Source: Gammaproteobacteria bacterium (GTDB taxonomy: Bacteria; Pseudomonadota; Gammaproteobacteria; Steroidobacterales; UBA11654). From it: a stretch of 39,813 nucleotides of DNA. The stretch lies in NCBI GenBank assembly GCA_012965065.1, contig DTSX01000112.1, positions 23,883 through 63,695 of the forward strand, written 5' to 3'. This document shows positions 1 to 8,994 of this stretch, piece by piece; position 1 is the first letter of the stretch; each line of letters starts with the position of its first letter. The translations under genes and the position numbers were made by a program. Below the pieces are notes generated by a model, which was not told the DNA's origin, did not search any database, and worked only from the letters and a program-made list of their open reading frames with translations.

Positions 1-1736
1 CCAAACTGTTTCATTCTTTTTTTGCCTTTTTTTTGTTTTTCTAGTAATTTTTTTTTGCGAGTGACATCTCCACCATACAGTTTAGCTGTAACGTTCTTGC
101 GAAAGGGTTTCACGTTGCCTCGTGCAATTACTTTTGAGCCGATCACAGCCTGAAGTGCCACCTCAAACATCTGTCTTGGGATCAATTTGGTCAGACGTTC
201 GATGATTTTGCGACCTTGATAGTGTGCCTTATCCCTGTGGAGAATGGTGGAAAAGGCATCCACTTTTTCCCGATTGACTAAAATATCCAAACGGACCAGA
301 TTATTCTGTTGAAATCTAAGAAAACTATAATCAAAAGAGGCATAACCCTTGGAAACTGATTTTAATTGGTCAAAAAAATCAAGCACAACTTCTGCCAGTG
401 GCAGTTCGTAATCAAGGACAACCTGGCGACCTAGATATTGCAATCGTTGCTGGGACCCCCTTCTGCTTTGGCATAATTGTATGACATTGCCAATGTAGGC
501 AGGAGGGACCAAAATGGTTGCTTTGATGATCGGTTCACGAATTTCCTTTACCTGGCTCATCCCTGGCAAGGAGTCGGGATTGTCAATTCTAAGAACCTCG
601 TTACCGGTTGTTAAAACTTCGTAAACTACAGTTGGTGAGGTTGTTATCAATTTAAGACTGTATTCACGTTCCAGCCGTTCTTGAACAATTTCCATGTGCA
701 ACATCCCCAAAAAACCACATCGAAAACCAATACCCAGTGCCGAAGAATTCTCGGGTTCAAAATACAAAGATGCATCGTTCAATTTGAGTTTTTCCAATGC
801 TTCTCTAAATGCCTGAAGATCTTCCGATACAGACGGGTACAAACCAGAAAAAACCCTGGGTTGGATCGTCTTAAAACCTGACAATGCCGAAAAACTAGGG
901 TTGCTTGTGCTGGTAATGGTACCACCAACCGGAGCTCCGTAGATGTCCTTAATTCCAGCAATCACAAAACCTACTTCACCGGCAGATAAACACTCTCTGT
1001 TCTCGCTTTTAGGGGTAAAAACACCCACTGAGTTGACTGTATACTCATTACCCGTTGACATTACCGTTATTCTGTCGCCTCTGCTAAGCACACCATTCTT
1101 AATCCTTAACAACGATACAACGCCAACATACCGATCAAACCACGAATCAATAATCAGAGCTTGAAGACGGTCTTTTACATTACCGCTTGGGGCCGGAATG
1201 AATTCAACAATCTGTTTCATCAATAGTTCTATCCCCTCCCCCGTTTTGGCACTGATGAGTGTTGCATTGTTGGTATCGATACCAATGATCTCATTGATAT
1301 CCTTTATCACTTTTTCAGGATCGGCCGCAGGAAGATCGATTTTGTTGATCACAGGTAAAATCTCTAAGCCTTGTTCAATTGCACTGTAACAATTAGCAAC
1401 AGTTTGCGCTTCAACGCCTTGAGCGGCATCAACTACGAGCAAGGCGCCCTCACAAGCGGCCAATGATCTGGAAACTTCGTATGAAAAATCAACATGCCCA
1501 GGGGTATCAATAAGATTAAAGATATGCGGATCCTGATCTTTTGACGTGTACCTTAGAGCAGCGCTTTGGGCTTTAATGGTAATCCCTCTTTCCCGCTCCA
1601 AATCCATTGTGTCCAGTACTTGATTGCTCATCTCACGCTCATCCAGCCCCCCACAAAGTTGGATCAACCTATCTGCCAGGGTTGATTTGCCATGATCTAT
1701 ATGTGCAACAATTGAAAAATTCCGAATATGGTTCAT
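1..1736 (-). CDS. lepA: Elongation factor 4 (LepA), partial at the window edge
   Basis: Ribosome-associated translational GTPase (EF4/LepA). It is missing from the ORF track because the frame runs off the left edge, but reading the minus strand from the ATG at 1736 gives 578 uninterrupted codons. The G1 motif AHIDHGKS is at residues 11-18, DTPGHVDF and NKIDLP follow, and the EF4-specific C-terminal part reads up to ...[18 protein letters not shown] at the edge. E. coli LepA has 599 residues, so about 20 are cut off. The start ATG overlaps the sdhE stop (ATGA), so the gene looks translationally coupled to the sdh operon. In Pseudomonas the nadB-algU-muc block lies between the sdhE homologue and lepA; here nothing does. 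The T-rich first 60 bases are simply its lysine-rich C-terminus. Confidence 0.96.
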   Translation of the reverse strand, partial: MNHIRNFSIVAHIDHGKSTLADRLIQLCGGLDEREMSNQVLDTMDLERERGITIKAQSAALRYTSKDQDPHIFNLIDTPGHVDFSYEVSRSLAACEGALLVVDAAQGVEAQTVANCYSAIEQGLEILPVINKIDLPAADPEKVIKDINEIIGIDTNNATLISAKTGEGIELLMKQIVEFIPAPSGNVKDRLQALIIDSWFDRYVGVVSLLRIKNGVLSRGDRITVMSTGNEYTVNSVGVFTPKSENRECLSAGEVGFVIAGIKDIYGAPVGGTITSTSNPSFSALSGFKTIQPRVFSGLYPSVSEDLQAFREALEKLKLNDASLYFEPENSSALGIGFRCGFLGMLHMEIVQERLEREYSLKLITTSPTVVYEVLTTGNEVLRIDNPDSLPGMSQVKEIREPIIKATILVPPAYIGNVIQLCQSRRGSQQRLQYLGRQVVLDYELPLAEVVLDFFDQLKSVSKGYASFDYSFLRFQQNNLVRLDILVNREKVDAFSTILHRDKAHYQGRKIIERLTKLIPRQMFEVALQAVIGSKVIARGNVKPFRKNVTAKLYGGDVTRKKKLLEKQKKGKKRMKQF

Positions 1737-1999
1737 TTCAGTAGAAATCCCTCTTCTGTACCTATGATTTGAACAACGATGCTCCGATGATCTTGGTTGT
1801 CAATCTTCAATGGATTGGCGAACATTTCTATCAACACAGGATCTTGGAGCGAAAGTATTTCCTCAAAACAGGCTCTTTCAGCTTCATTGGCTTTTTGATA
1901 ATAGTTCTCAAAGTATGACAACAACAAATGATCCAACTCTTTTGTGCCTCTTCGACATCTCCATCTAATCTTAGATAATTGGATGGAGCGGGAACTCAT
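1733..1999 (-). CDS. sdhE: FAD assembly factor SdhE
   Basis: Small soluble protein that promotes covalent attachment of FAD to SdhA. The ORF track starts too far upstream; the real start is the ATG at 1999 ([18 protein letters not shown]), giving 88 residues, the normal size of the SdhE/YgfY family. The hallmark RGxxE motif is present as RGTKE at residues 17-21. The ATG shares one base with the sdhB stop (TAATG) and the TGA stop overlaps the lepA start (ATGA), so both ends are coupled to neighbours. Location directly behind sdhB fits its role in maturing the flavoprotein. Confidence 0.93.
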   Translation of the reverse strand: MSSRSIQLSKIRWRCRRGTKELDHLLLSYFENYYQKANEAERACFEEILSLQDPVLIEMFANPLKIDNQDHRSIVVQIIGTEEGFLLK

Positions 2000-2781
2000 T
2001 ATAAATCTCGGGTCGCAATCATTCTCTTGATCTCTGCGATTGCTTGACCGGGATTCAAATCTTTTGGACAGGCGAACGAGCAGTTCATTATGGTGTGACA
2101 ACGATACAATTTTGCTGAATCATTCAGTTCCTTTAGCCGCTCATCGGTTGCTTCGTCCCGACTGTCTTGCAACCAGCGATAAGCTGCCAACAATGCTGCA
2201 GGTCCCAGAAATTTATCACCATTCCACCAGTAACTTGGGCAACTGGTCGAGCAGCAAGCACAAAGAATGCAGGCAGAGGGTTGGTCAATCTTTTCTTGTT
2301 GTTCTTTGGTTTGATGGCGTTCCTTTCCTTCTGGTTGCGAAGAATTTGTTTTCAGCCATGGCTCCACAGCTGCATATTGATCGTAAAAATCAGACATATC
2401 TACGACCAAATCCTTAACCACTTTCATGTGTGGCAAAGGAAAAACCCGGACATCGCCTTTTAAATCATTGATGCTTTGCGTGCAGGCCAAGCCATTAACC
2501 CCGTTGATATTGAAAGAGCAAGATCCACAAATGCCCTCGCGGCATGAACGACGGAATGACAAAGATGGATCTGTGGTTGACTTGATCTCAATTAACGCAT
2601 CCAACACCATTGGACCACACTCATCGAGATCAATTTCGAAAGTATCAAAAGTGGGATTCTCATCGGTTGCAGGATCGTAACGGTAAACAATGAACTTTTT
2701 TGTATTGCCTGCCTTTTGAGGCAGAGTCACGGTCTTCCCTTTTTTCACTTTTGAATTCTGAGGTAAGATAAATTCTGCCAT
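1999..2781 (-). CDS. sdhB: Succinate dehydrogenase iron-sulfur subunit
   Basis: Electron-transfer subunit of complex II, carrying [2Fe-2S], [4Fe-4S] and [3Fe-4S] clusters between the SdhA flavin and the membrane quinone site. The 260-residue length and the N-terminal [11 protein letters not shown] / [12 protein letters not shown] segments match the alphaproteobacterial and mitochondrial type rather than the 238-residue E. coli protein. [2Fe-2S] ligands are in [10 protein letters not shown] and the LAC that follows (Cys80, 85, 88, 100); [12 protein letters not shown] (Cys171-181) and [17 protein letters not shown] supply the other two clusters. GGAG lies 7 nt before the ATG. The stop overlaps sdhE. 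Confidence 0.97.
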   Translation of the reverse strand: MAEFILPQNSKVKKGKTVTLPQKAGNTKKFIVYRYDPATDENPTFDTFEIDLDECGPMVLDALIEIKSTTDPSLSFRRSCREGICGSCSFNINGVNGLACTQSINDLKGDVRVFPLPHMKVVKDLVVDMSDFYDQYAAVEPWLKTNSSQPEGKERHQTKEQQEKIDQPSACILCACCSTSCPSYWWNGDKFLGPAALLAAYRWLQDSRDEATDERLKELNDSAKLYRCHTIMNCSFACPKDLNPGQAIAEIKRMIATRDL

Positions 2782-2794
2782 CGTTCAGCTCCGA

Positions 2795-4582
2795 TTAATA
2801 CACTCTAGTTTTTAAAGGAATTGACTCAATTTCATCTGTCCTGGTATCCAGTTTCACAGGCTGAGAGTCTATTCTAGTGGTGTTGTCATCATTGAGCCAG
2901 CCGAGACTGTGTTTCAGCCAATTTTCATCGTCTCTTTCAGGAAAATCATCCCGTGCATGGGCACCTCGGGTTTCTTCGCGCTTCAGGGCACATTGCATCG
3001 TAATCATGGCCTGTCCCAGGAGATTTTCTAATTCAAATGTCTCAATCAAATCGGTGTTCCATATAAGCCCTTTATCAGAAACTGAAACAGCGTTGAAGGA
3101 CTCTAAAGTAGTTGCCAGTTTCTCAATGCCCTTCTTCAATGTTTTTTCGGTCCGAAAAACACCCGCATGATTTTGCATTATGAGTTGCATTTCATTCCTT
3201 ATTTCAGCCGTGGGTTTACCGCCATCTGCAAAACGAATTTTGTCAAATTTTGCAATAATTCTCTCAGAGGCTTCGGCAGGTAAATTAGAATGCTTTTGGT
3301 TAGCTGAAATTGTATCCGCACACTGCCTAGCTGCTGCTCTGCCGAAAATCACAAGATCAAGCAATGAATTAGAACCAAGCCGGTTGGCGCCATGAACGGA
3401 CACGGAAGCGCCCTCTCCCACTGCCATCAGCCCGGCAACAACTTCAATGTTTCCCTCTTGGTTTTTGGTAATGGCTTCAGTATCAACATTGGTTGGAATT
3501 CCTCCCATGTTGTAGTGAACGGTTGGAATAATAGGTATTGGTTCTTTGGTAACATCAACCCCTGCAAAGATTCTAGCTGTTTCTGCTATTCCTGGCAGTC
3601 TTTCATCAATCACCTTGGGATCTAAATGTTGCAAATTTAAGTTCATTTTATCTTTATTTTCACCAATCCCTCGACCCTCTAAAATCTCAATCGTGATTGA
3701 CCGACTCACCACATCTCTGGAGGCGAGATCTTTTGTATTTGGTGCGTATTTTTCCATAAAACGCTCGCCATCCGAATTGGTAAGATAACCCCCTTCTCCA
3801 CGAGCGCCTTCTGTAATTAAACACCCCACTCCATATATGCCGGTTGGGTGAAATTGAACAAATTCCATATCCTGCAAAGGGAGACCTGCTCTCAAAGCCA
3901 TTCCAGATCCGTCACCGGTGCAAGTGTGTGCTGCAGTGCAAGAAAAATAGGTTCTGCCATGCCCACCGGTGGCAAGGATCACTTTATGTGTTCTAAAACG
4001 GTGTAATTTACCGGTTGCCATTTCCAGTGCGATAAGACCTCTGCATCTGCCTTGCTCCATAATCAGTTCAAGGGCAAAAAACTCAATGAAAAATTCGGCT
4101 CTGTTTTTGATGGATTGTTGATAGAGCGTGTGCAACATGGCGTGTCCCGTTCTATCTGCAGCTGCACAAGTTCTTTGTGCTATGCCTTCGCCAAAGTGCG
4201 TTGTCATCCCTCCAAAAGCCCGTTGGTAAATTTTCCCATCAGTGGTTCTGGAAAACGGTATGCCATACCTTTCCAACTCCAAAACTGCTGAAGTCGCCTC
4301 TTTGCACATGAATGCAATCGCATCTTGATCCCCCAACCAATCCGAACCTTTTACGGTATCGTACATGTGCCAACGCCAATCATCTTCTCCCATATTACCC
4401 AGTGCTGCACTGATACCACCCTGGGCTGCAACCGTATGACTTCTTGTCGGAAATACTTTGGTAATGCAAGCGGTGGACAGTCCTGCTTCGACCAATCCTA
4501 AAGTTGCCCTCAAACCTGCACCGCCGGCACCAACGACGACAACGTCATAAGTATGATCAACCAATTCGTATTCTTTATTCAT
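2795..4582 (-). CDS. sdhA: Succinate dehydrogenase flavoprotein subunit
   Basis: Catalytic subunit of complex II; oxidises succinate to fumarate in the TCA cycle. Full length (595 residues). The N-terminal dinucleotide-binding motif [13 protein letters not shown] is at about 18-30, followed by [13 protein letters not shown], whose His49 is the expected covalent FAD ligand. Active-site regions HPTGIYG and TEGARGEGG are present. Sequence features such as [25 protein letters not shown] and [11 protein letters not shown] are the alphaproteobacterial/mitochondrial version, different from the E. coli equivalents. It lies 24 nt after sdhD and 13 nt before sdhB. No close Shine-Dalgarno is seen before its ATG, so expression may depend on upstream translation. 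Confidence 0.97.
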   Translation of the reverse strand: MNKEYELVDHTYDVVVVGAGGAGLRATLGLVEAGLSTACITKVFPTRSHTVAAQGGISAALGNMGEDDWRWHMYDTVKGSDWLGDQDAIAFMCKEATSAVLELERYGIPFSRTTDGKIYQRAFGGMTTHFGEGIAQRTCAAADRTGHAMLHTLYQQSIKNRAEFFIEFFALELIMEQGRCRGLIALEMATGKLHRFRTHKVILATGGHGRTYFSCTAAHTCTGDGSGMALRAGLPLQDMEFVQFHPTGIYGVGCLITEGARGEGGYLTNSDGERFMEKYAPNTKDLASRDVVSRSITIEILEGRGIGENKDKMNLNLQHLDPKVIDERLPGIAETARIFAGVDVTKEPIPIIPTVHYNMGGIPTNVDTEAITKNQEGNIEVVAGLMAVGEGASVSVHGANRLGSNSLLDLVIFGRAAARQCADTISANQKHSNLPAEASERIIAKFDKIRFADGGKPTAEIRNEMQLIMQNHAGVFRTEKTLKKGIEKLATTLESFNAVSVSDKGLIWNTDLIETFELENLLGQAMITMQCALKREETRGAHARDDFPERDDENWLKHSLGWLNDDNTTRIDSQPVKLDTRTDEIESIPLKTRVY

Positions 4583-4606
4583 AAAAGATGCTTATCCAAC
4601 CTGCAC

Positions 4607-5005
4607 TCAAACCGGTGAAGCTCCACCACCTTTAATGATGCAACCGATGGCGACAAAAGAAATAACCACCACCATTACTCTCAGAAACCTTAAGAGATAA
4701 AGGGTGTAGGTTCTCAACCGTTCTGTAGCAACGTAATCCTCAAGCACCGTTTGTACCCCAAGTTCTGCGTGATAAATAGCATAAAGTGACAACAACAACA
4801 AAATAATAGCGTTGAGAGGATCCGAAGCCCAAGCAAAGACCTCGGGATGGTCAAAACTAGTTAAGACAAAAAGCAACTGGTAGACAAACCATAAACCAAG
4901 GATAACTATCGCTATGGATGTGATTCGTTGACTGACCCAATGTTGTCGGGCGTGTTCAAATGGTGCAAGACATAGTAATTTTAAAAACATGTGAAGGATG
5001 TTCAT
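4607..5005 (-). CDS. sdhD: Succinate dehydrogenase membrane anchor SdhD
   Basis: Small hydrophobic anchor of complex II that helps form the quinone site and heme b pocket. Three membrane segments are visible. The segment YHAELGVQTVLEDYV matches the conserved SdhD helix with the heme-ligand histidine region and the DY pair. The ORF track begins at a TTG at 5017 inside the end of sdhC; I prefer the ATG at 5005 (MNILHMFLK, 132 residues) because GGA, overlapping the sdhC stop region, is 7 nt before it. It starts 4 nt after the sdhC stop. SdhD is weakly conserved, so the call leans on context plus the HxxxGxQxVxEDY pattern. Confidence 0.9.
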   Translation of the reverse strand: MNILHMFLKLLCLAPFEHARQHWVSQRITSIAIVILGLWFVYQLLFVLTSFDHPEVFAWASDPLNAIILLLLSLYAIYHAELGVQTVLEDYVATERLRTYTLYLLRFLRVMVVVISFVAIGCIIKGGGASPV

Positions 5006-5009
5006 CGCT

Positions 5010-5399
5010 TTATCCAAATCTAGTTAGCAGGCAATACCAAAATAAAGCGGTAAGAATTACCGATAAGAAAACAACCAACAAACCAGTCAACTTGACTTGG
5101 GATTCCTCAAAACCCTTGCCAATGTCCCATAGCAAATGGCGTATTCCATTTAGAAAATGATAAAAGAAAGATAAACTGACTAAAACCCAGATAATGACCA
5201 AAATATTGGTTGAAAAAAAGCTTCTAACCCCTACATACGTATCGCCTCCTAGTGCTATAGATCCTAACCATATTGCAAAATCGAATGCGGCTAAAAAAAG
5301 CACCAAGCCTGAGAGCCTGTGGAGAATTGATAAGGTGCTTGTTATCTGCCATCGATAAATACTTAAATGTGGAGATAAGGGTTGCTTTTTATCGTTCAT
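5010..5399 (-). CDS. sdhC: Succinate dehydrogenase cytochrome b556 subunit
   Basis: Membrane subunit of complex II, first gene of the sdhCDAB-sdhE-lepA run. N-terminal QPLSPHLSIYRWQITSTLSILHR and HFLNGIRHLLWDIG are the two conserved SdhC signatures; the histidine in NGIRHLLWD is the expected heme b ligand. Three transmembrane helices; 129 residues, normal length. The ATG at 5399 has no recognisable Shine-Dalgarno: the bases before it are ACAAAAAT, preceded by a perfect 22-bp palindrome (see separate entry). As with SdhA and SdhB, the sequence resembles the alphaproteobacterial type. Confidence 0.94.
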   Translation of the reverse strand: MNDKKQPLSPHLSIYRWQITSTLSILHRLSGLVLFLAAFDFAIWLGSIALGGDTYVGVRSFFSTNILVIIWVLVSLSFFYHFLNGIRHLLWDIGKGFEESQVKLTGLLVVFLSVILTALFWYCLLTRFG

Positions 5400-5406
5400 A
5401 TTTTTG

Positions 5407-5441
5407 TATGTACATATATATGTACATATACATGAATTATA
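5407..5441 (-). promoter_or_regulatory. sdhC leader: perfect 22-bp palindrome with upstream -10
   Basis: Positions 5407-5428 are a perfect palindrome, TATGTACATATATATGTACA plus TA, formed by a 12-bp tandem duplication TATGTACATATA at 5407-5418 and 5419-5430. On the minus strand a TATAAT box lies at 5441-5436, which would start sdhC transcripts near 5429, so the palindrome would occupy about +1 to +22 of the mRNA and end 8 nt before the start codon. Possible roles are an operator or an RNA hairpin controlling initiation. No good -35 is seen (closest CATGTT at 18 bp). The function is inference; the repeat is directly visible. Confidence 0.5.
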
Positions 5442-5490
5442 CTTAATAATATTTTTTCAAACATGTATTTTCATCCATCTAGTAATTGCA

Positions 5491-6357
5491 ATGGGACTTA
5501 TTAAGCAAACCACAAAACTTGACCATTTAGGCATAATCGAATTGCAGGGTAACGATTCAGCAGAATTCCTGCAAGGACAGATGACTCAGGATATTTATTC
5601 AATCGAAGATTCCAAAGCAGCATTAACTTCGATCCTCAACCCTCAGGGAAGAATTATCTCCACAGCCTTCATTTTTAAATGGGGGGAGTCGTTTATTTTA
5701 ATGGTCAGCAATGAGGTAAGAGATAAGCTAATTGCCTGGCTGAGTCGTTTTATTTTAAGATCCGAGGTACAAATAACACAATCGGAAGATTGTGTATTTG
5801 GGCTTAACCAAGAAAATGCCAGAAAACTATGTGTTGCATTGAATATTGACAGCAAAGACGTCAGTTTTGAATCCGATGCATCGTGTCTAAAAATCATTGA
5901 GGCTGATGACGAAAGGGCTTTTTTGGTAAGTAGATCAGAAAATTTTTTAGACAACCTCTCTATTTCTACCCTTGCAACCAAGGATTGGAAAATGGCTGAT
6001 ATAAATGCTGGTATCCCGACAATCTATAGGGAAAATATTGAGAAATTTATTCCTCAAATGGTCAATTTAGATCTAATCAATGGGATTAGTTTTAGTAAGG
6101 GATGTTATACCGGTCAAGAAATAGTTGCTAGAGTCCAACACAAAGGTAAAGTCAAACAAAGAATGTTTCACATTACTGGTAAGGCGAGTAACAAAAAAAT
6201 TGATCCAGGCACTGCCATTCTTTTTGAAGATACCAAGGTCGGTACGGTTATTGAATCTTTAGAAGACAATGGTCAAATGCATGCATTGGGAGTGATTAAA
6301 AATGATGCATCCAAAAAGAGATTGGTTGTAGACGGAACGGAGATAAAATTATATTAG
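5491..6357 (+). CDS. ygfZ: tRNA-modifying / Fe-S assembly protein YgfZ (IbaG-type folate-binding)
   Basis: Folate-binding protein of the GcvT-like fold that supports maturation or repair of certain [4Fe-4S] enzymes. The track start at 5404 is a TTG that adds an unlikely 29-residue extension running through the sdhC palindrome; the ATG at 5491 (MGLIKQTTKLDHLGII) matches the family N-terminus and gives 288 residues. The diagnostic motif KGCYTGQE, containing the functional cysteine, is at residues 203-210, followed by ARVQHKGKVKQR. No clear Shine-Dalgarno. It is divergent from sdhC; a YgfZ homologue next to an sdhE homologue is also the Pseudomonas arrangement, with the sdh genes placed between them here. 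Confidence 0.93.
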   Translation: MGLIKQTTKLDHLGIIELQGNDSAEFLQGQMTQDIYSIEDSKAALTSILNPQGRIISTAFIFKWGESFILMVSNEVRDKLIAWLSRFILRSEVQITQSEDCVFGLNQENARKLCVALNIDSKDVSFESDASCLKIIEADDERAFLVSRSENFLDNLSISTLATKDWKMADINAGIPTIYRENIEKFIPQMVNLDLINGISFSKGCYTGQEIVARVQHKGKVKQRMFHITGKASNKKIDPGTAILFEDTKVGTVIESLEDNGQMHALGVIKNDASKKRLVVDGTEIKLY

Positions 6358-6363
6358 AAGAAT

Positions 6364-6380
6364 GGGAGGTTACTTCTCCC
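6364..6380. terminator. Weak hairpin between convergent ygfZ and lysS
   Basis: GGGAG ... CTCCC forms a 5-bp stem (6-bp with a G-U pair) with a short loop, spanning the lysS stop codon in the 12-nt gap to ygfZ. On the minus strand it is followed by ATTCTTCT, a poor U-tract. It is the only candidate terminator for this convergent pair and is weak. Confidence 0.25.
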
Positions 6381-7860
6381 TCATCTGTGGGAAGAACAAC
6401 ACGTCCCTAATTGATGGGCTATCCGTTAAAAACATCACCAATCTGTCAATACCAACACCTAGTCCTGCTGTAGGTGGCAATCCATACTCAAGTGCTTGGA
6501 TGTAGTCCTCATCGTAAACCATAGCTTCTTCATCGCCACTTTCCCTCTGTTGTACCTGTAAGTTAAAACGCTCGGCTTGTTCGTCTGGATCGTTTAATTC
6601 CTGAAAACCATTGGCTAATTCCCGGCCAGCAACAAAGAATTCAAAACGGTCCACAAGCCAAGGATCTTCATCGTTTCCTCGCGACAAGGGAGAAACTTCC
6701 TTCGGATAGTCTGTGATAAATGTTGGTTGGGCAAGATTGCCTTCAACTGTTTTTTCAAAGATTTCCAACAACAATTTCCCCGAGCCCTGACCCTGCTTGA
6801 CCTCAATACCAAGATCGGCACATACTTTGGTTAAATAATCCTTATCTCTCAGTAAATCGACATCTAGATTTGGGTTGTGAGCTAGAACTGAATCCTCCAA
6901 TGTCACCCTTTGGAAAGGTTTTGATACATCGTAGTCGTTGCCTTGATAACGAACGGTATCGCTTCCCTTGATCTCCAAGGCAATTTGAAAAATCATGTCT
7001 TCCAGCAAGTCCATAATATCCTCGGCGGAACAATATGCCATGTACAGTTCAAGCATCGTAAATTCAGGATTGTGTTGGGTTGAAACACCTTCATTTCTAA
7101 AACATCGGTTGATTTCAAAAATTCGGTCAAAACCCCCAACGACGAGTCGTTTCAAATACAATTCCGGTGCAATTCTGAGGTAAAAATCTCTGTCCAGGGC
7201 ATTGTGATGCGTGACAAATGGCCTCGCCACCGCTCCACCAGGAATGGGATGCATCATCGGTGTCTCCACCTCAAGGATTTTTCGATCGCTTAAATAATTT
7301 CTCATTTTGGAAATAATTTTCGATCGGGTCTTAAAAACATCCTGACTATCCTGGGACATAATTAAGTCAAGGTATCGCTGGCGGTACCTTATTTCTGTAT
7401 CGGTTAGACCATGGTATTTCTCAGGCAAGGGTCTCAAGGACTTGGTTAGCAGTTCCAACTCCATCACATTAATGGTCAGTTCGTCGGTTTTTGTTTTAAA
7501 CAAAGGTCCTTTGACCCAGATAATATCTCCGACATCCAGGGTTTTAAATTGATCGTAGGTCTCCGGGGATAATTTCGAAGAACTTAAGAATATCTGGATC
7601 TCGCCTGTACCGTCTTTTATTTTAGAGAAGCTGGATTTTCCCATGACCCTTTTGGCCATCATCCGGCCAGCAACCATGATTTCTTTATTTCTTGATTGCA
7701 GGTCTTCTCCGGTAAGAGAGGCAAATTGTTCCTGCAGATCCTGGGCATAAGCATCGATCTCCAGTCCTCTTGGGTAGTTAAAACCACCTTCCCTCAGGGA
7801 CTCCAGTTTTTTTCTCCTTTCTAGAATTAGTTTGTTTTGATCGTTGGTATTGTCAGTCAT
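6370..7860 (-). CDS. lysS: Lysyl-tRNA synthetase, class II
   Basis: Charges tRNA-Lys. I place the start at the ATG at 7860 (MTDNTNDQNKLILERRKKL, 496 residues) instead of the track's 7908, because TTTGGATTCACC precedes it with GGA at normal distance and the N-terminus then matches E. coli LysS (505 aa). The OB-fold anticodon domain occupies about residues 55-150. Class II motif 2 appears as FRNEGVSTQHNPEFTMLE and motif 3 as GVGIDRLVMFLTD near the C-terminus. It starts 19 nt after the prfB stop, the common prfB-lysS pairing, so the two are probably one transcript. Confidence 0.96.
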   Translation of the reverse strand: MTDNTNDQNKLILERRKKLESLREGGFNYPRGLEIDAYAQDLQEQFASLTGEDLQSRNKEIMVAGRMMAKRVMGKSSFSKIKDGTGEIQIFLSSSKLSPETYDQFKTLDVGDIIWVKGPLFKTKTDELTINVMELELLTKSLRPLPEKYHGLTDTEIRYRQRYLDLIMSQDSQDVFKTRSKIISKMRNYLSDRKILEVETPMMHPIPGGAVARPFVTHHNALDRDFYLRIAPELYLKRLVVGGFDRIFEINRCFRNEGVSTQHNPEFTMLELYMAYCSAEDIMDLLEDMIFQIALEIKGSDTVRYQGNDYDVSKPFQRVTLEDSVLAHNPNLDVDLLRDKDYLTKVCADLGIEVKQGQGSGKLLLEIFEKTVEGNLAQPTFITDYPKEVSPLSRGNDEDPWLVDRFEFFVAGRELANGFQELNDPDEQAERFNLQVQQRESGDEEAMVYDEDYIQALEYGLPPTAGLGVGIDRLVMFLTDSPSIRDVLFFPQMREK

Positions 7861-7879
7861 GGTGAATCCAAAATATTTT

Positions 7880-8975
7880 CTACAAACCTTGTTTGAGACT
7901 GGCTTCAAGAAATTTATTGATATCTCCGTTCAGTATAGCTTCTGGATTGCTGGATTCAATTTGGGTTCTTAAATCTTTAACCCGAGATTGATCAAGAACG
8001 TAAGACCGTATTTGACTGCCCCAGCCTATGTCTGCTTTGGTTTCCTCTAAGGCTTGAGCTTGTTCTTGTCTCTTTTGTTTTTCCAATTCAAACAACCGGG
8101 CTCGTATTTGTTTCATTGCAGTGGCCTTGTTCTTGTGTTGAGACCGGTCGTTCTGGCATTGAACAACCGTTCCCGTTGGCAAGTGGGTGATTCGAACTGC
8201 AGATTCTGTGGTGTTAACGTGTTGACCACCAGCGCCACTGGCACGATAAACATCAATACGCAGATCTGATGGATCAATCTCAACGTCAAAATCATCTTCA
8301 ATTTCAGGTGAGACAAATACTGCGGCAAATGAAGTATGCCTTCGGTTCCCAGAATCAAATGGTGATTTTCTGACCAATCTATGCACGCCGGTTTCCGTTC
8401 TCAGCCAACCGTAAGCAAATTCTCCCGCTACATGGATGGTTGCACTTTTGATTCCTGCCACTTCCCCAGGAGAGATTTCTATTAATTCAGCTGAGAAATT
8501 ATTGGACTCGCACCATTTCATATACATTCTCAGCAACATATTCGCCCAATCTTGAGCCTCAGTCCCCCCGGAACCGGCTTGGACATCGAGGAAGGAATTC
8601 GAAGTATCCATTTCATGTCTGAACATTCGTTGGATTTCCAATTGGCTGATCTCAGCATCAAATGCTTTGACATCGTTTGTCAAATCATTCAGTGTTTTTT
8701 GATCGTCCTCACTGATTGCGAGTTCCAACAGTATCGAGGCGTCCTCCAAATTACTTGAGAACGTTTCAAGTGTAGAAAGGGTTTTTTCGAGCCTCGCCCG
8801 CTCTTGATTGAGATTGCGTGTCAGTTCCCTGTTCTCCCATATATCAGGGTCGTTAAGGGTCTCCAGTATCTCATTTAGGCGTTCTGACTTTTTGTCAAAG
8901 TCAAAGGTACCCCCTAAGGGCGTTGAAGCGTTCCTTTAATTCATCAATCGCTAATTTAATCTGTGTTTCATCCAC
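7880..8975 (-). CDS. prfB: Peptide chain release factor 2, with programmed +1 frameshift
   Basis: Terminates translation at UGA and UAA. The ORF track reports only the downstream part from an internal TTG at 8749. Reading upstream shows the frame is joined to a short 0-frame ORF: GTG at 8975, 24 codons ([20 protein letters not shown], then RGYL) ending in TGA at 8903-8901. Shifting +1 at CTT restores ...[14 protein letters not shown]..., giving 364 residues against 365 in E. coli. The tripeptide SPF that recognises stop codons and the catalytic GGQ (GAGGQHVN) are present. GAGG precedes the GTG by 8 nt. The gene is autoregulated by its own product through the in-frame UGA. Confidence 0.96.
8900..8915 (-). 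promoter_or_regulatory. prfB +1 frameshift element
   Basis: The minus strand reads AGGGGGTACCTTTGAC: an internal Shine-Dalgarno-like AGGGGG, three bases, then the slippery CTT followed by TGA C. The element differs from the E. coli prfB site only in TAC for TAT, with identical spacing. When RF2 is scarce the ribosome slips from CUU to UUU and continues in the +1 frame at GAC; when RF2 is abundant it stops at UGA. Confidence 0.95.
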
Positions 8976-8994
8976 CCCAAAATCCTCTGTCTTT

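Noticed and set aside
1-60. T-rich low-complexity stretch, possible terminator
   Set aside because: In the minus-strand frame it encodes the lysine-rich C-terminal part of LepA ([17 protein letters not shown]).
1733-2101. 122-residue form of SdhE from the track start
   Set aside because: The first 34 residues overlap the end of sdhB in another frame; the 88-residue form from 1999 matches the family and has a TAATG junction.
5404-5490. 29-residue N-terminal extension of ygfZ from a TTG
   Set aside because: It translates the sdhC leader palindrome and is not part of the YgfZ family; the ATG at 5491 matches the normal start.
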